Shown: one piece after another, positions 45,373 through 53,379 of the stretch
Layout: every line of letters starts with the position of its first letter
How positions within the stretch are numbered: position 1 is the first letter of the stretch
Assembly: GCA_020439995.1 (NCBI GenBank)
Contig: JAGROY010000018.1
Location: 1 to 55,086 of the forward strand
Source: Verrucomicrobiia bacterium
Lineage (GTDB): Bacteria; Verrucomicrobiota; Verrucomicrobiia; Verrucomicrobiales; DEV007
DNA: 55,086 nucleotides
Reading direction: 5' to 3'
The notes under the pieces: model-generated
Seen by the model: only the letters and a program-made list of their open reading frames with translations
Databases searched by the model: none
Told to the model about the DNA's origin: nothing
Program-made: the position numbers and the translations under genes

Positions 45373-46995
45373 ATGAACCATCGAAATCGCACCACAGTCT
45401 GCGTTCTCGCAGTGATCATGATCGCAGCCCTGCTTTCCTCGCTCGCCGCACAACAAGGCGGACACACCTACGTGCCCAGTGAGAAGATCCTCTATCAAGT
45501 CGGCGGGACGTTTCCCGTCGTCTGGGAGGAGGGCGTGTTCGTTGGAGAAACGCCCGGCGGATCGCAACCGATCATCAGGCAGGAGCCGAACGAGTTTTTT
45601 CCGGATGGCTTTCAGACGGCTTATTTGTGGGAAAAGATTAAACCCTGGGAGCCGGTGCGCCCCTTCAACGATGCCTTCGGAAAGGCCGCCGATATGGCGC
45701 CATGGAAAGAAGGTTCGATCCGGGGTGTGACCAATGTGAACGCCACCACCGAAGACTCCGAGCCGCCCGGGGAAGCGTCGAAATTCTCCGTGTGGTATGT
45801 CTGGTACGCGCAATTCGACGGCACACTGGCCGTGACGCTGGGGGATCACCACACGGTGGTGACGATCGATGCCTACTCAGGCACGAGCTACCAAGACCTG
45901 AGTCCCAGCGGCTCGCGCAACGCGGCCGCCAATTCCGAACTGAACCTAACCCTGGCCGTGAAGGCGCAGCACTCTTACTACTTCAGGCTGGGTGAAGCCT
46001 CCGGTTCCGTGACCGACGCCGTGCTGAGCTGGAACTTCATCGGCGGCCCAGTATTTCCAGCGAACGACTTCATCGCGAACTGCTCCATCTTCGTTTCTTC
46101 CGAGGACACAATTTCGCAGGCCATCGACGGTGCGACGGCGGAGGAAGACGAACCTGCCCACGCCGGCGTGGTCGCTTCACATTCTCTCTGGTATTGCTTC
46201 CGGATCGCCGACGAAACAGCGCCGGGCCTGGCACTTCATTGCGACACCACTGGATCGGACTTCCCCGTTATTCTCGCGGGCTATCGCTCCGATGGCCCCT
46301 CCGAAGATGGCTTCGACGCGCTCACTCCCGTGGCCGCTCGGGACGACGACACCGGCAGCCTCTCGTTCGCCGTCGATCCAGGAGCGACCTACTTCCTTGC
46401 CGCCGACTGCAGGACGGCTTCGGGCTCGCTCCTCCTGCACTATCGTTTGGCCTACGTCGATCCGGCCGATCCGCCCGTCGTCAGCGGCGTGTTCCCCTAC
46501 GAAGCCACTGCCTGCGGCAAGGTCACGGTCCTCGGATTGGGATTTGAGGACGTAGCTGAAGTTCGTGTCGGTAGTGACGCGCAATCGTGGCCCGCTGCCT
46601 TCGTAGTAAAATCCTCCACCGAAATCGAAGTCACGCTGCCTCCTAAAACGTCGACCTCGCCGACTGTCTTCATCGTCGCCTCCCGCGGCATGGCCAAGTC
46701 CTCGCCAGCCGTTGTGCGTCTGTCACGAAACTCGTCCGCCTTGCCATTGCCACAGCTTGGGATCGTTCCGAGTCAGGACAGAACGGGAATCGTTCTACAA
46801 TTTTCGCAAGGCGGAATGGCCTTCGTGTCCGGCTGCGGCTATTTTGAAATCCAGGAAACAGATGATCTGATCCACTGGAGCACGCGTGCTGTCGAATCGA
46901 GTTCAATCAAGACGCAGGGCGATGCCGCAGAGGTCGCAGTTCCCGCAATAAGTGGGCATTGCTACCGATTGGCGCGCCATCACCTTGAACGTTGA
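45373..46995 (+). CDS. Secreted protein with an IPT/TIG domain
   Basis: This 540-aa protein has a signal peptide (CVLAVIMIAALLSSLAA). Two related segments (about residues 115-215 and 230-360) have the pattern SKFSVWYVWYAQFDGTLAVTLGDHHTVVTIDAYSG and HSLWYCFRIADETAPGLALHCDTTGSDFPVILAGY, resembling the 'pre-peptidase C-terminal'-type beta-sandwich found in secreted proteins. An IPT/TIG domain (PPVVSGVFPYEATACGKVTVLGLGFEDV; about 370-455) follows, then a C-terminal segment with the shared 'FEIQETDDLIHWS ... CYRLARH' pattern. It is the last gene of the haloperoxidase cluster, four bases after the propeller gene. Function unknown. Confidence 0.78.
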   Translation: MNHRNRTTVCVLAVIMIAALLSSLAAQQGGHTYVPSEKILYQVGGTFPVVWEEGVFVGETPGGSQPIIRQEPNEFFPDGFQTAYLWEKIKPWEPVRPFNDAFGKAADMAPWKEGSIRGVTNVNATTEDSEPPGEASKFSVWYVWYAQFDGTLAVTLGDHHTVVTIDAYSGTSYQDLSPSGSRNAAANSELNLTLAVKAQHSYYFRLGEASGSVTDAVLSWNFIGGPVFPANDFIANCSIFVSSEDTISQAIDGATAEEDEPAHAGVVASHSLWYCFRIADETAPGLALHCDTTGSDFPVILAGYRSDGPSEDGFDALTPVAARDDDTGSLSFAVDPGATYFLAADCRTASGSLLLHYRLAYVDPADPPVVSGVFPYEATACGKVTVLGLGFEDVAEVRVGSDAQSWPAAFVVKSSTEIEVTLPPKTSTSPTVFIVASRGMAKSSPAVVRLSRNSSALPLPQLGIVPSQDRTGIVLQFSQGGMAFVSGCGYFEIQETDDLIHWSTRAVESSSIKTQGDAAEVAVPAISGHCYRLARHHLER

Positions 46996-47042
46996 AACTT
47001 CCGCTTGTTTTGAATCACTCGCGCCTCACTCGTCTCGCCGTG

Positions 47043-47077
47043 CTGGCTGCCCGTGGCAGTCTCACAGCCACGGCCAG
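47043..47077 (+). terminator. Hairpin after the haloperoxidase cluster, possible terminator
   Basis: A 7-bp stem (ccgtggc / gccacgg) with a 9-nt loop is extended by a ctgg/ccag pairing across a small bulge, about 50 nt after the last stop codon of the cluster. There is no T-run, so termination would have to be Rho-dependent. Confidence 0.35.
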
Positions 47078-47177
47078 CGCAGCTCCTCCAGTCCACCTCT
47101 TCGACGAAGCGCCGCAGCGATCACGACTGTGGCTCCTGGAGTCTTTCTGGTAGATTTCGAGTGGATCGCCTTCGGAA

Positions 47178-47193
47178 ATCTTAGATCTAAGAT
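47178..47193. promoter_or_regulatory. Perfect 16-bp palindrome, possible operator
   Basis: The sequence atcttagatctaagat is identical to its reverse complement. Palindromes of this length are typical of dimeric repressor sites, but no gene starts nearby that it would clearly control. Confidence 0.3.
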
Positions 47194-47420
47194 GTACCTT
47201 ACCTTGCCACACGATGTGCATGCCCGGGGCGAACTTCCCGCCACCGCGAAATCGAGCGGTGTCTACATTGACGACAGATTCGTCCGCGCACAGTGAACCG
47301 GGCTCCGCTGGACAACGGTAGATGATAGTGAAGGAACGGTAGTGATCGAGGCCCGATAGCCCGCCCGACAGATGTCATCATTTCTTTCCGCGGTCGCCGA
47401 TGCCTACGCAGAAGCCGACA

Positions 47421-47795
47421 TCATTGCTTTTTCCACCAATCTTCCGGCTTTTCCCACGGCTCACGCGGTTCCTCTGGCTCCGGTCCTGCGCCGGATTTCT
47501 TTTTCTCGCTCCTCGCGTTTTTCTCGCGCAATTCCTCGTCCCGCAGCTCCTCAATGAATTCGCGCTCCTTGTTGGGCGCTTTTCCTCTGCGGTAAAGGAC
47601 GAAAGCGAATACCCCGAAGCAGAGAAACACCATGAAGATCAGTGCAAGGTGTGCGGCAGCGAAAGCATCGGCGGCAGGGCTCGGCTCCGGAACGATCCCG
47701 GAATGCTTTGGAAATCCATATGACGAAGTCGCGGCGAGGAGACTAGTGACAGCAGCCACCGTCCGGATATAAACGCTGTGTGCAGGGTTCTTCAC
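47421..47795 (-). CDS. Small membrane protein
   Basis: This 124-aa protein has an N-terminal signal or helix (TVAAVTSLLAATSSYG), a second hydrophobic segment (FAAAHLALIFMVFLCFGVFAFVLYRR, about residues 45-70) and a highly charged C-terminal tail (EFIEELRDEELREKNARSEKKK) ending in EPREPWEKPEDWWKKQ. This suggests a single-pass inner-membrane protein with a cytoplasmic tail. It starts 2 nt after the stop of the GNAT gene and is likely cotranslated with it. I do not recognise a family; it may be real only in this lineage. Confidence 0.65.
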   Translation of the reverse strand: MKNPAHSVYIRTVAAVTSLLAATSSYGFPKHSGIVPEPSPAADAFAAAHLALIFMVFLCFGVFAFVLYRRGKAPNKEREFIEELRDEELREKNARSEKKKSGAGPEPEEPREPWEKPEDWWKKQ

Positions 47796-47797
47796 TT

Positions 47798-48310
47798 CTA
47801 CTCCTCTTCTTCTGTATACCGTGGACTCACATCCACAGAAAGCCGCATCGGTATCATGCGTGAATGGACGAAGCCATAGCGCTGGAAGAAGCGCTGGGAT
47901 GGCTGGCTGATCTTGTCTGTCAGCAGAGTGATGCGACTGAAGTTCTTTTCCTTGGCAAACTGAATGACGTGCTCCAGCAGCATACTGCCATAGTGTTGTC
48001 CGCGATGGTCGGGATGCACGACGACGTCCTCCATTTGGATAACGAAGCCGCCCTCTGCAGTACTGATCATGAAAAGGAGGTTTACCATGCCAATGATGGT
48101 ATGCTCATTGCGCACCACAAATATGCGCCCCCGGCTCGGCTCCTCAAGGATCAGCTGTATCCCGTGCTGTTGCTTGTCCCGGTCTGGAATGAAGTCCTCC
48201 TCCTCATCGAACAGCGTCATCAGCAGATTGGTGAGCACCTCGATGTCCTCAAGAGTCGCGGGCTCTACCCACGTCTCCAGTCTTTCGGCACTTGCTTGTA
48301 GGTTGGTCAT
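47798..48310 (-). CDS. GNAT-family N-acetyltransferase
   Basis: The 170-aa protein fills one GNAT domain. The acetyl-CoA pyrophosphate-binding motif is VVVHPDHRGQHYGSMLLEHVI, with R/Q-x-x-G-x-G/A recognisable as RGQHYGS, and the motif B region is SQRFFQRYGFVHS. It uses acetyl-CoA to acylate an unknown amine or protein. The N-terminal WVEPATLEDIEVLTNLLMTLFDEEEDF is typical of the family. It is probably the first gene of a two-gene unit with the small membrane protein. Confidence 0.88.
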   Translation of the reverse strand: MTNLQASAERLETWVEPATLEDIEVLTNLLMTLFDEEEDFIPDRDKQQHGIQLILEEPSRGRIFVVRNEHTIIGMVNLLFMISTAEGGFVIQMEDVVVHPDHRGQHYGSMLLEHVIQFAKEKNFSRITLLTDKISQPSQRFFQRYGFVHSRMIPMRLSVDVSPRYTEEEE

Positions 48311-48446
48311 CGTTAGCCGTGATTAGCAGATCTTGAGCCGAAAAGATATCGAAATTTCCGCTACCTTTTGCATGGATGTCGGCATACCCGGAATCTTAGT
48401 GTCGAAACCAGCAAAACTGTGCTACGGATGCGCTTGAACGCCCCTG

Positions 48447-48475
48447 TTGACAATGCACGGAAAGCCGATAATTTT
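48447..48475 (+). promoter_or_regulatory. Probable sigma-70 promoter of rpmH
   Basis: A consensus -35 TTGACA (48447-48452) is followed after 17 nt by AATTTT (48470-48475); an overlapping GATAAT at 48467-48472 gives an alternative -10 with 14-nt spacing. It lies about 70 nt before the rpmH start and is the best promoter in the window. Confidence 0.55.
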
Positions 48476-48544
48476 GGCCGCTTTGCTCCCGGGAACCAAG
48501 GCGAGTCTCATTTTCCTGTAATTACCATACTTTAAGCCACTTAT

Positions 48545-48727
48545 ATGAAACGCACGTACCAACCATCAAAGCGCGCCCGCAAGAACAAGCATGGCTTCCG
48601 TGCACGGATGAAAACCCGTAACGGTCGCGACATCATTCGCCGACGCCGCCAGAAAGGACGTAAGCGTTTGATTCCGAAGGGTGCAGAAGTGCAGTACAAG
48701 CGTCACACCGTCCAAAACGGTAACTGA
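48545..48727 (+). CDS. rpmH: 50S ribosomal protein bL34
   Basis: This small basic protein of the large ribosomal subunit begins [20 protein letters not shown] and contains [22 protein letters not shown], the canonical bL34 pattern. At 60 aa it is longer than the usual 44-47 because of a C-terminal extension ([18 protein letters not shown]). The order rpmH-rnpA-yidC is conserved across bacteria. No strong Shine-Dalgarno sequence precedes it. Confidence 0.97.
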   Translation: MKRTYQPSKRARKNKHGFRARMKTRNGRDIIRRRRQKGRKRLIPKGAEVQYKRHTVQNGN

Positions 48728-48827
48728 CCCTGCCCGGTAATGCGGCCTGGAGCGACATGGTTGATTCCTGTGCTTATCAGGATTCTTTTACGTGCCGAGC
48801 GAAGAATTTGCCGGTGACAGTCATGGA

Positions 48828-49280
48828 ATGCGATTACCCCGCACTAGAAGCATGCGCTGGAGGAGCGAATTCCTCAATGTGCGCAAGCAAGGCCGCTCAT
48901 TTGGCGGAAGATTCCTCGTGCTTGCCACTCTGAAAGCCGAGGATATCGAAGAGTTCAAAGTGGGTTTTGTCGTTCCCAAGTATGTAGGCAATGCTGTTCA
49001 TCGGAACTCGGTGAAGCGCAGACTGCACGGGATCGTCGCCTGCAGGACGGCTGAAATTGATCCGCACCGCTACGTGGTTACCATTGCACGGAGAGGCGCG
49101 GCTGAGCAATCGTTCGCCACTCTGCAGAAGGAGTGGCTATGGCTGGCAAAGCGCGCCAAACTACTCCTATCAAGCCCCCCCTCCGAGGGCGACCAACTTA
49201 AAAACGCTGGCATTGCCGACGAATTGCCGTCGCGCAATGCGTCTCCAGCACCTCCCGCTACATCTCAACATCATGGATAG
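48828..49280 (+). CDS. rnpA: Ribonuclease P protein component
   Basis: RnpA binds the catalytic RNase P RNA and helps process the 5' end of pre-tRNA. The protein is 150 aa from ATG 48828 (MRLPRTRSMRWRSEFLNVRKQG), the usual family N-terminus; an upstream GTG at 48792 would add 12 residues. The RNR signature GNAVHRNSVKRRLH (residues 54-67) is intact, preceded by KVGFVVPKYVG. A Pro/Ser/Ala-rich C-terminal tail of about 35 aa is unusual. The end overlaps the yidC start by 8 nt. Confidence 0.95.
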   Translation: MRLPRTRSMRWRSEFLNVRKQGRSFGGRFLVLATLKAEDIEEFKVGFVVPKYVGNAVHRNSVKRRLHGIVACRTAEIDPHRYVVTIARRGAAEQSFATLQKEWLWLAKRAKLLLSSPPSEGDQLKNAGIADELPSRNASPAPPATSQHHG

Positions 49281-51084
49281 AACCGCCTGGATCGCCGTCA
49301 CCCTTTGTGCCATTGGCATGGGGATCTGTTTCTACTTCATGAACACGCAGCAGCCCGTGCCGCTGCCACAAGGTGCCGCCCCACTCGAACAACAAGCCGA
49401 CGCAGATGAGTCGGGAACCACAGATGCCCCTGATGCCCCTGCCCCGGAGCAGCCAGAAATCGATCCCGGCGCACCCGAGCTGTTGAACACCATCAAGACG
49501 GACAATGTCGAGTGGGTCTTCACGAATAAAGGTGGCGGCATCTCCGAGGCTCACCTGCTTCCGGGCCTTTACGTTGGCGACCATCAATACGTCATCAACA
49601 ATAGTCCGAAAGGTGCCATCGGGGCTCTCAGCACCGGGGCAGGCGTCATCGACAATGCCGTTTACGAACTGAAGTCGACTGAAGGACAAGACCCGGTAAT
49701 CTACGCTGGTGTACTCGAAAATGGCCTGGTCGTTGAGAAGACATTCACGCTAAACAAATCCAGTGCCGGAAGCGGCTACCTCTGGGATCTCAAAGTAACT
49801 CTCAGCAATTCTTCTGACGCTGGGAAGAAAGAGGACATTTACCTTTACACTGGAAATACGTCCACCGTTCACAGCGCTGATTTGATCAAGCCGTCCGTAG
49901 GTTGGAACGCGGACGACGACATAGATTCCTGGAATGTCGGCAGCTTCAAATCGAAAGGGTTTCTGGGATTTGGCAGTCGCGGCAGCAATCCTGCGGATCT
50001 GGTGAAATCTGGAACCCATTCATCCTGGCAGTGGATGGGGCTGTTCAATCAGTTCTACACCACGCTGCTCTCTCCGAGAGACATCACCAAAACGGAATCT
50101 GCCAGCTACTGGGTGGAATACTTCGAGGCCCCGGAGAGCGGGACACCGGTAGGTAAAACAGCCAACTTTAGCCGTCTGCACATGGCCGTCGGCCCGGGAC
50201 TAGTCGGCATCGATGCGGGCAAAACCACCGATATAAATTACGAACTCTACGTTGGCCCACGCTCACACAACATTCTCGAAGCAGTGGACGCTGAGTCGAA
50301 GGATCAGGGCCGCGCCGCAAATCGAGAGGACATCATGTTCTACGGCTGGTTCGGCATCGTCAGCCGCTTTTTAATGTCCACCTTGACGTTCCTGGAGCGC
50401 TACGTTGGAAGCTGGGGGCTAGCTATTGTCATTCTGACGATCTGCATCCGCACGGTGATCTGGCCACTTCATGCCAAATCACACCGCACCATGAAACGCA
50501 TGGCGCTCCTTGCACCGAAAATGCAGGAACTGAAAGAAAAATACCCTGACAATCCACAAAAGATGCAGCAGGAAACGATGAAGCTGTATCGCGACTTTGG
50601 CGTGAGCCCTGTTGGCGGCTGCCTGCCGATGTTCCTGCAGTTCCCTATTTTCCTAGGTTACTATCGCATGCTGCAGTCCGCCGTTGAGCTGCGCGGCCAG
50701 GGATTTCTCTGGGCACCGGATTTGTCCGTGCCAGACACTGTGGCGACGATTTCTGGAATCGACATCAACCCGCTCCCGCTGGTGATGACCGTCACCATGT
50801 TCATTCAGATGAAGATGACGCCAAAAAGTACCGACGCCAACGTTCAGGCTCAACAGCGCATGTTCATGTTCATGCCGTTCGTCTTCCTCTTCATCTGTTA
50901 CAATTTCGCGTCTGCCCTCGCCCTCTACTGGACAGTGCAGAACATATTCGGCATCGGCCAGACGCTGATCATGAAGCGGATGCCGGAGCCCACGCTTGAG
51001 AAACGGGCGCCCCGTGAGGCGATCGCCGCTCCCGGACAGCCAGCGAAAAAGAAGAAGCCGAAGCCTCCACGCCCAGGTGGTTGA
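49273..51084 (+). CDS. yidC: Membrane protein insertase YidC
   Basis: YidC inserts membrane proteins with or without the Sec translocon. The 603-aa protein has an N-terminal helix (AWIAVTLCAIGMGICFYF), a periplasmic beta-supersandwich domain (about residues 80-330: NVEWVFTNKGGGISEAHL, LPGLYV) and the conserved five-helix core from about 355 (YGWFGIVSRFLMSTLTFLERYVG, TICIRTVIWPLHAKSHRTMKRM, SPVGGCLPMFLQFPIFLGYYRML, FNFASALALYWTVQN-like NFASALALYWTVQNIFGIGQ). The conserved Arg of the hydrophilic groove lies in CIRTVIWP. A Lys/Pro-rich basic tail ends the protein. It overlaps rnpA by 8 nt; no yidD gene lies between, as it does in many bacteria. Confidence 0.96.
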   Translation: MDRTAWIAVTLCAIGMGICFYFMNTQQPVPLPQGAAPLEQQADADESGTTDAPDAPAPEQPEIDPGAPELLNTIKTDNVEWVFTNKGGGISEAHLLPGLYVGDHQYVINNSPKGAIGALSTGAGVIDNAVYELKSTEGQDPVIYAGVLENGLVVEKTFTLNKSSAGSGYLWDLKVTLSNSSDAGKKEDIYLYTGNTSTVHSADLIKPSVGWNADDDIDSWNVGSFKSKGFLGFGSRGSNPADLVKSGTHSSWQWMGLFNQFYTTLLSPRDITKTESASYWVEYFEAPESGTPVGKTANFSRLHMAVGPGLVGIDAGKTTDINYELYVGPRSHNILEAVDAESKDQGRAANREDIMFYGWFGIVSRFLMSTLTFLERYVGSWGLAIVILTICIRTVIWPLHAKSHRTMKRMALLAPKMQELKEKYPDNPQKMQQETMKLYRDFGVSPVGGCLPMFLQFPIFLGYYRMLQSAVELRGQGFLWAPDLSVPDTVATISGIDINPLPLVMTVTMFIQMKMTPKSTDANVQAQQRMFMFMPFVFLFICYNFASALALYWTVQNIFGIGQTLIMKRMPEPTLEKRAPREAIAAPGQPAKKKKPKPPRPGG

Positions 51085-51104
51085 TTAACGAAGCGCACGC
51101 CTTG

Positions 51105-51917
51105 TCAACTCTGCTTCACCCGGACTAGCTCGCCACTCGACACCAGGCAGATGGGGCCATCATCGGGCTTCAGCTGGAGTTCTCCGCTCTCACCAAATCC
51201 AACCACTCTGCCCGAGACGAGATTTCCCGACACAGTCAGAGTCACCTCCCGACCGAGCAAATTGCTGCGTTGATGCACCTCCGAGAGCGGTTGATCAAAC
51301 GCACTCACTCCCAGCGGATAGAGCGTCGAAAACTCGCGGAGGAGATTCAGCAGCAATCCAGTGCGGTCGATCGTCGCTCCCGATTCAATGAGCAACGATG
51401 TGGCCGCAGACTGAAGCTCAGCGGGAAAATCGTGCGCCTTGATGTTCACATTGATCCCGATTCCGAGCACCAGAAATCCGCCGCTACTCGACGCTGAACT
51501 CTCCAGCAAAATGCCGGCAATCTTTCGATCCCCCACCATCACATCGTTGGGCCATTTTACCCGTGGGCAGTCCGGCACGAGGACGGGTGCGATCGCCCGG
51601 CACACAGCGAGCGCTGCCAGGTGCGTGACTCTGGGCCAGAGCGGAGGGTCATCAGCTGGCCGGAGCAAAATGGACAGCAACAGGCAACGCCGGGCCGGAG
51701 CAATCCATACGTTACCACGCCTCCCCCGCCCTGCTGCCTGCTCCTCGGCACAGATCACAGTTCCCTCTGGCGCTCCAACTGCCGCGAGAGCGCGAACATC
51801 GTCGTTCGTCGATGCGGTGGCTCGTTTCACCCCAATGAGGAAAGGCGAACCGCTGGCCTGAATCGGCGCTTCCCGCACCAATCTCTCTGCGTCCAAGGCA
51901 GCATCGATCTTACTCAC
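51105..51917 (-). CDS. birA: Biotin--[acetyl-CoA-carboxylase] ligase
   Basis: BirA activates biotin with ATP and attaches it to the biotin carboxyl carrier protein. The GTG start at 51917 overlaps the nadC stop (GTGA), so the protein is 270 aa; the frame is open further but that is nadC territory. The catalytic motifs are ASTNDDVRALA, the biotinoyl-AMP loop GRGRRGNVW, KWPNDVMVGDRKIAGILLE, and LGIGINVNI. There is no N-terminal winged-helix DNA-binding domain, so this is the non-repressor (class I) form. The C-terminal SH3-like domain is present (SGRVVGFGESGELQLK). Confidence 0.94.
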   Translation of the reverse strand: MSKIDAALDAERLVREAPIQASGSPFLIGVKRATASTNDDVRALAAVGAPEGTVICAEEQAAGRGRRGNVWIAPARRCLLLSILLRPADDPPLWPRVTHLAALAVCRAIAPVLVPDCPRVKWPNDVMVGDRKIAGILLESSASSSGGFLVLGIGINVNIKAHDFPAELQSAATSLLIESGATIDRTGLLLNLLREFSTLYPLGVSAFDQPLSEVHQRSNLLGREVTLTVSGNLVSGRVVGFGESGELQLKPDDGPICLVSSGELVRVKQS

Positions 51918-52789
51918 GACGGCAAGTCTTCGCGATCCGCAAACGTAAGAGAGAGGTCGAGAGCCGGAGCCGAGTGCGTGAGTGCCCCAACGGAGATGCA
52001 ATCCACGCCAGTTTCCGCGATTCCCCGGATGGTGTCGAGATTCACCCCGCCACTCGCTTCGAACACCACGGGAAGATCACCTCGCAGGGCAAGCGCCTCC
52101 CGCAGCTGTTCAGGCGGCATGTTGTCGAGCAGAATAATGTCCACGCCACGCATTCTTAGAAAACGCCCGACTTGCTCTAAAGTGTCCGCCTCCAGCTCCA
52201 CGGCGATGTCTGGATGAGCAGCCTTGAACGAATCGATCGCCGCCTGCATGCCGTCGCTCTGAGCCTCCCTCAGCAGGTGATTGTCCTTCACCATGACGCG
52301 GTCATAGAGCCCGATCCGGTGATTGTGCCCGCCACCCGCGCGCACGGCCGCCTTCTCAAGTAGCCGCCACCCCGGGGTGGTCTTACGGGTATCCAAAATT
52401 CTGGTCGGCAGGCCACCCACCGCGTCTACATACTTCCTGGTCAACGTGGCTACACCGGAAAGCCGCTGGAGAAAATTGAGAGCCGTACGTTCCGCTGTGA
52501 GGAGCGCCCGGGTGGCCCCTTTTACCATCACTGCGGTATCACCAATGGCGAGCTGAGCGCCATCCTCCAGACTTTCCAGCCACTCAATGCGCGGGTCCAC
52601 GGCGGCAATTACCTTCCGCGCGGCCTCCACGCCGGCGAGAACACCTGGCTGCTTTGCAATGATCCTGGCAGTCGCTGTGTCCGACTCTGGAACAAACCAG
52701 GTCGCAGTGAGATCACCAGGGCCGATGTCCTCCTGCAGAGCCATTGCAACCAGTGTGTCCAGGTAGATTTCAGAATCACTCATCGCCAT
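51914..52789 (-). CDS. nadC: Nicotinate-nucleotide pyrophosphorylase (carboxylating)
   Basis: NadC converts quinolinate and PRPP to nicotinate mononucleotide in de novo NAD synthesis. The 291-aa protein contains ALQEDIGPGDLTA, NFLQRLSGVATLTRKYVD, LDTRKTTPGWRLLEKAAVRAGGGHNHRIGLYDRVMVKDNHL and EASGGVNLDTIRGIAETGVDCISVG, covering the phosphoribosyl and quinolinate site residues. Start at ATG 52789 or, two codons later, ATG 52783. Its stop overlaps birA. nadA and nadB are not in the window. Confidence 0.96.
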   Translation of the reverse strand: MAMSDSEIYLDTLVAMALQEDIGPGDLTATWFVPESDTATARIIAKQPGVLAGVEAARKVIAAVDPRIEWLESLEDGAQLAIGDTAVMVKGATRALLTAERTALNFLQRLSGVATLTRKYVDAVGGLPTRILDTRKTTPGWRLLEKAAVRAGGGHNHRIGLYDRVMVKDNHLLREAQSDGMQAAIDSFKAAHPDIAVELEADTLEQVGRFLRMRGVDIILLDNMPPEQLREALALRGDLPVVFEASGGVNLDTIRGIAETGVDCISVGALTHSAPALDLSLTFADREDLPS

Positions 52790-52824
52790 GACTTCAGCGC
52801 ATGCTTGACCATTTTACAATGCGC

Positions 52825-52862
52825 AAAAAAATTCCCCGGCACTGCAGGCAGAACCGGGGAAT
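52825..52862 (-). terminator. Rho-independent terminator of the DUF5069 gene
   Basis: On the minus strand a perfect 9-bp stem (attccccgg / ccggggaat) with a 14-nt loop is followed by a T-run of seven, 31 nt after the gene's stop codon. Confidence 0.93.
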
Positions 52863-52892
52863 CAAGAAAACAAAACTTCGAATTAGAGAGGC

Positions 52893-53336
52893 CTAGCCCT
52901 TGATGACCTCGTTGTGGAAGGAAGTCCAGTCATCGATGTTGTTCAGGTTCACGGCATCGAGGATTGTTCCGTTGTCTTCAAGATTTGCAGCGGCAAGAAT
53001 CTCTTTGCGTGTTCCTTCAGCGTGGTTGTATCCGGCGATGCTGTCGTTGAGTTTTTTCACTGCATCCGCGTCGAGTGAGCCACCCTTCTTGTCCAAAACC
53101 CATTTCTCGGTCTCGATGTAGCTGGGCTTGCTGTCCTTGATGAACGCGAGGAATTCCTCCCGATCGATACCAAGGCCGTCGAGCACCATCTGGTCATAGC
53201 CCTGGCCAGCAGCAGGATAGTCGTCATGCAATTTACCGACAGCTCCAAGGGAAGCTTTCTGCCAGAGACGTGGAAGGTGAAGGACACCGATGGGGCCGGC
53301 GATCCCAGAACTGATCATTGGAATGAGTTTGCTCAT
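52893..53336 (-). CDS. DUF5069 family protein
   Basis: This 147-aa protein has no signal peptide. The central stretch LPRLWQKASLGAVGKLHDDYPAAGQGYDQMVLDGLGIDREEFLAFI matches DUF5069 as I remember it, a family of small cytoplasmic proteins common in Planctomycetes and Verrucomicrobia with no known function. The C-terminal half (KKLNDSIAGYNHAEGTRKEILAAANLEDNG) is helical. It is monocistronic, ending in a strong terminator, and divergent from the GbsR-like regulator. Low GC flanks and the strong terminator suggest it may be well expressed. Confidence 0.8.
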   Translation of the reverse strand: MSKLIPMISSGIAGPIGVLHLPRLWQKASLGAVGKLHDDYPAAGQGYDQMVLDGLGIDREEFLAFIKDSKPSYIETEKWVLDKKGGSLDADAVKKLNDSIAGYNHAEGTRKEILAAANLEDNGTILDAVNLNNIDDWTSFHNEVIKG

Positions 53337-53365
53337 AGTAGATGTTTTTTAACTTTTTTGAACGC

Positions 53366-53379
53366 TCCTGAATTCAGGA
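53366..53379. promoter_or_regulatory. Perfect 14-bp palindrome in the divergent region, candidate operator
   Basis: tcctgaattcagga is a perfect palindrome located 30 nt upstream of the DUF5069 start, between it and the GbsR-like regulator. GbsR/MarR proteins bind such palindromes near their own genes, so this could be its site. Confidence 0.4.

Larger units (their letters stand above)
46996..47420. other. Gene-poor region after the haloperoxidase cluster
   Basis: These 425 bp contain short open frames on both strands, but none has a recognisable motif, signal or plausible start, so no gene is called. The region contains a hairpin at 47043-47077 and a perfect 16-bp palindrome at 47178-47193. 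It may include a decayed gene or an untranslated RNA. Confidence 0.4.

Noticed and set aside
46952..47296. Possible 114-aa gene after the IPT protein
   Set aside because: It overlaps the end of the preceding gene, has no motif or start signal, and minus-strand frames in the same place are equally unconvincing.
48311..48544. Replication origin beside rpmH
   Set aside because: rpmH often lies near dnaA and oriC, but no dnaA gene and no cluster of TTATCCACA-type boxes is present; only a promoter was seen.
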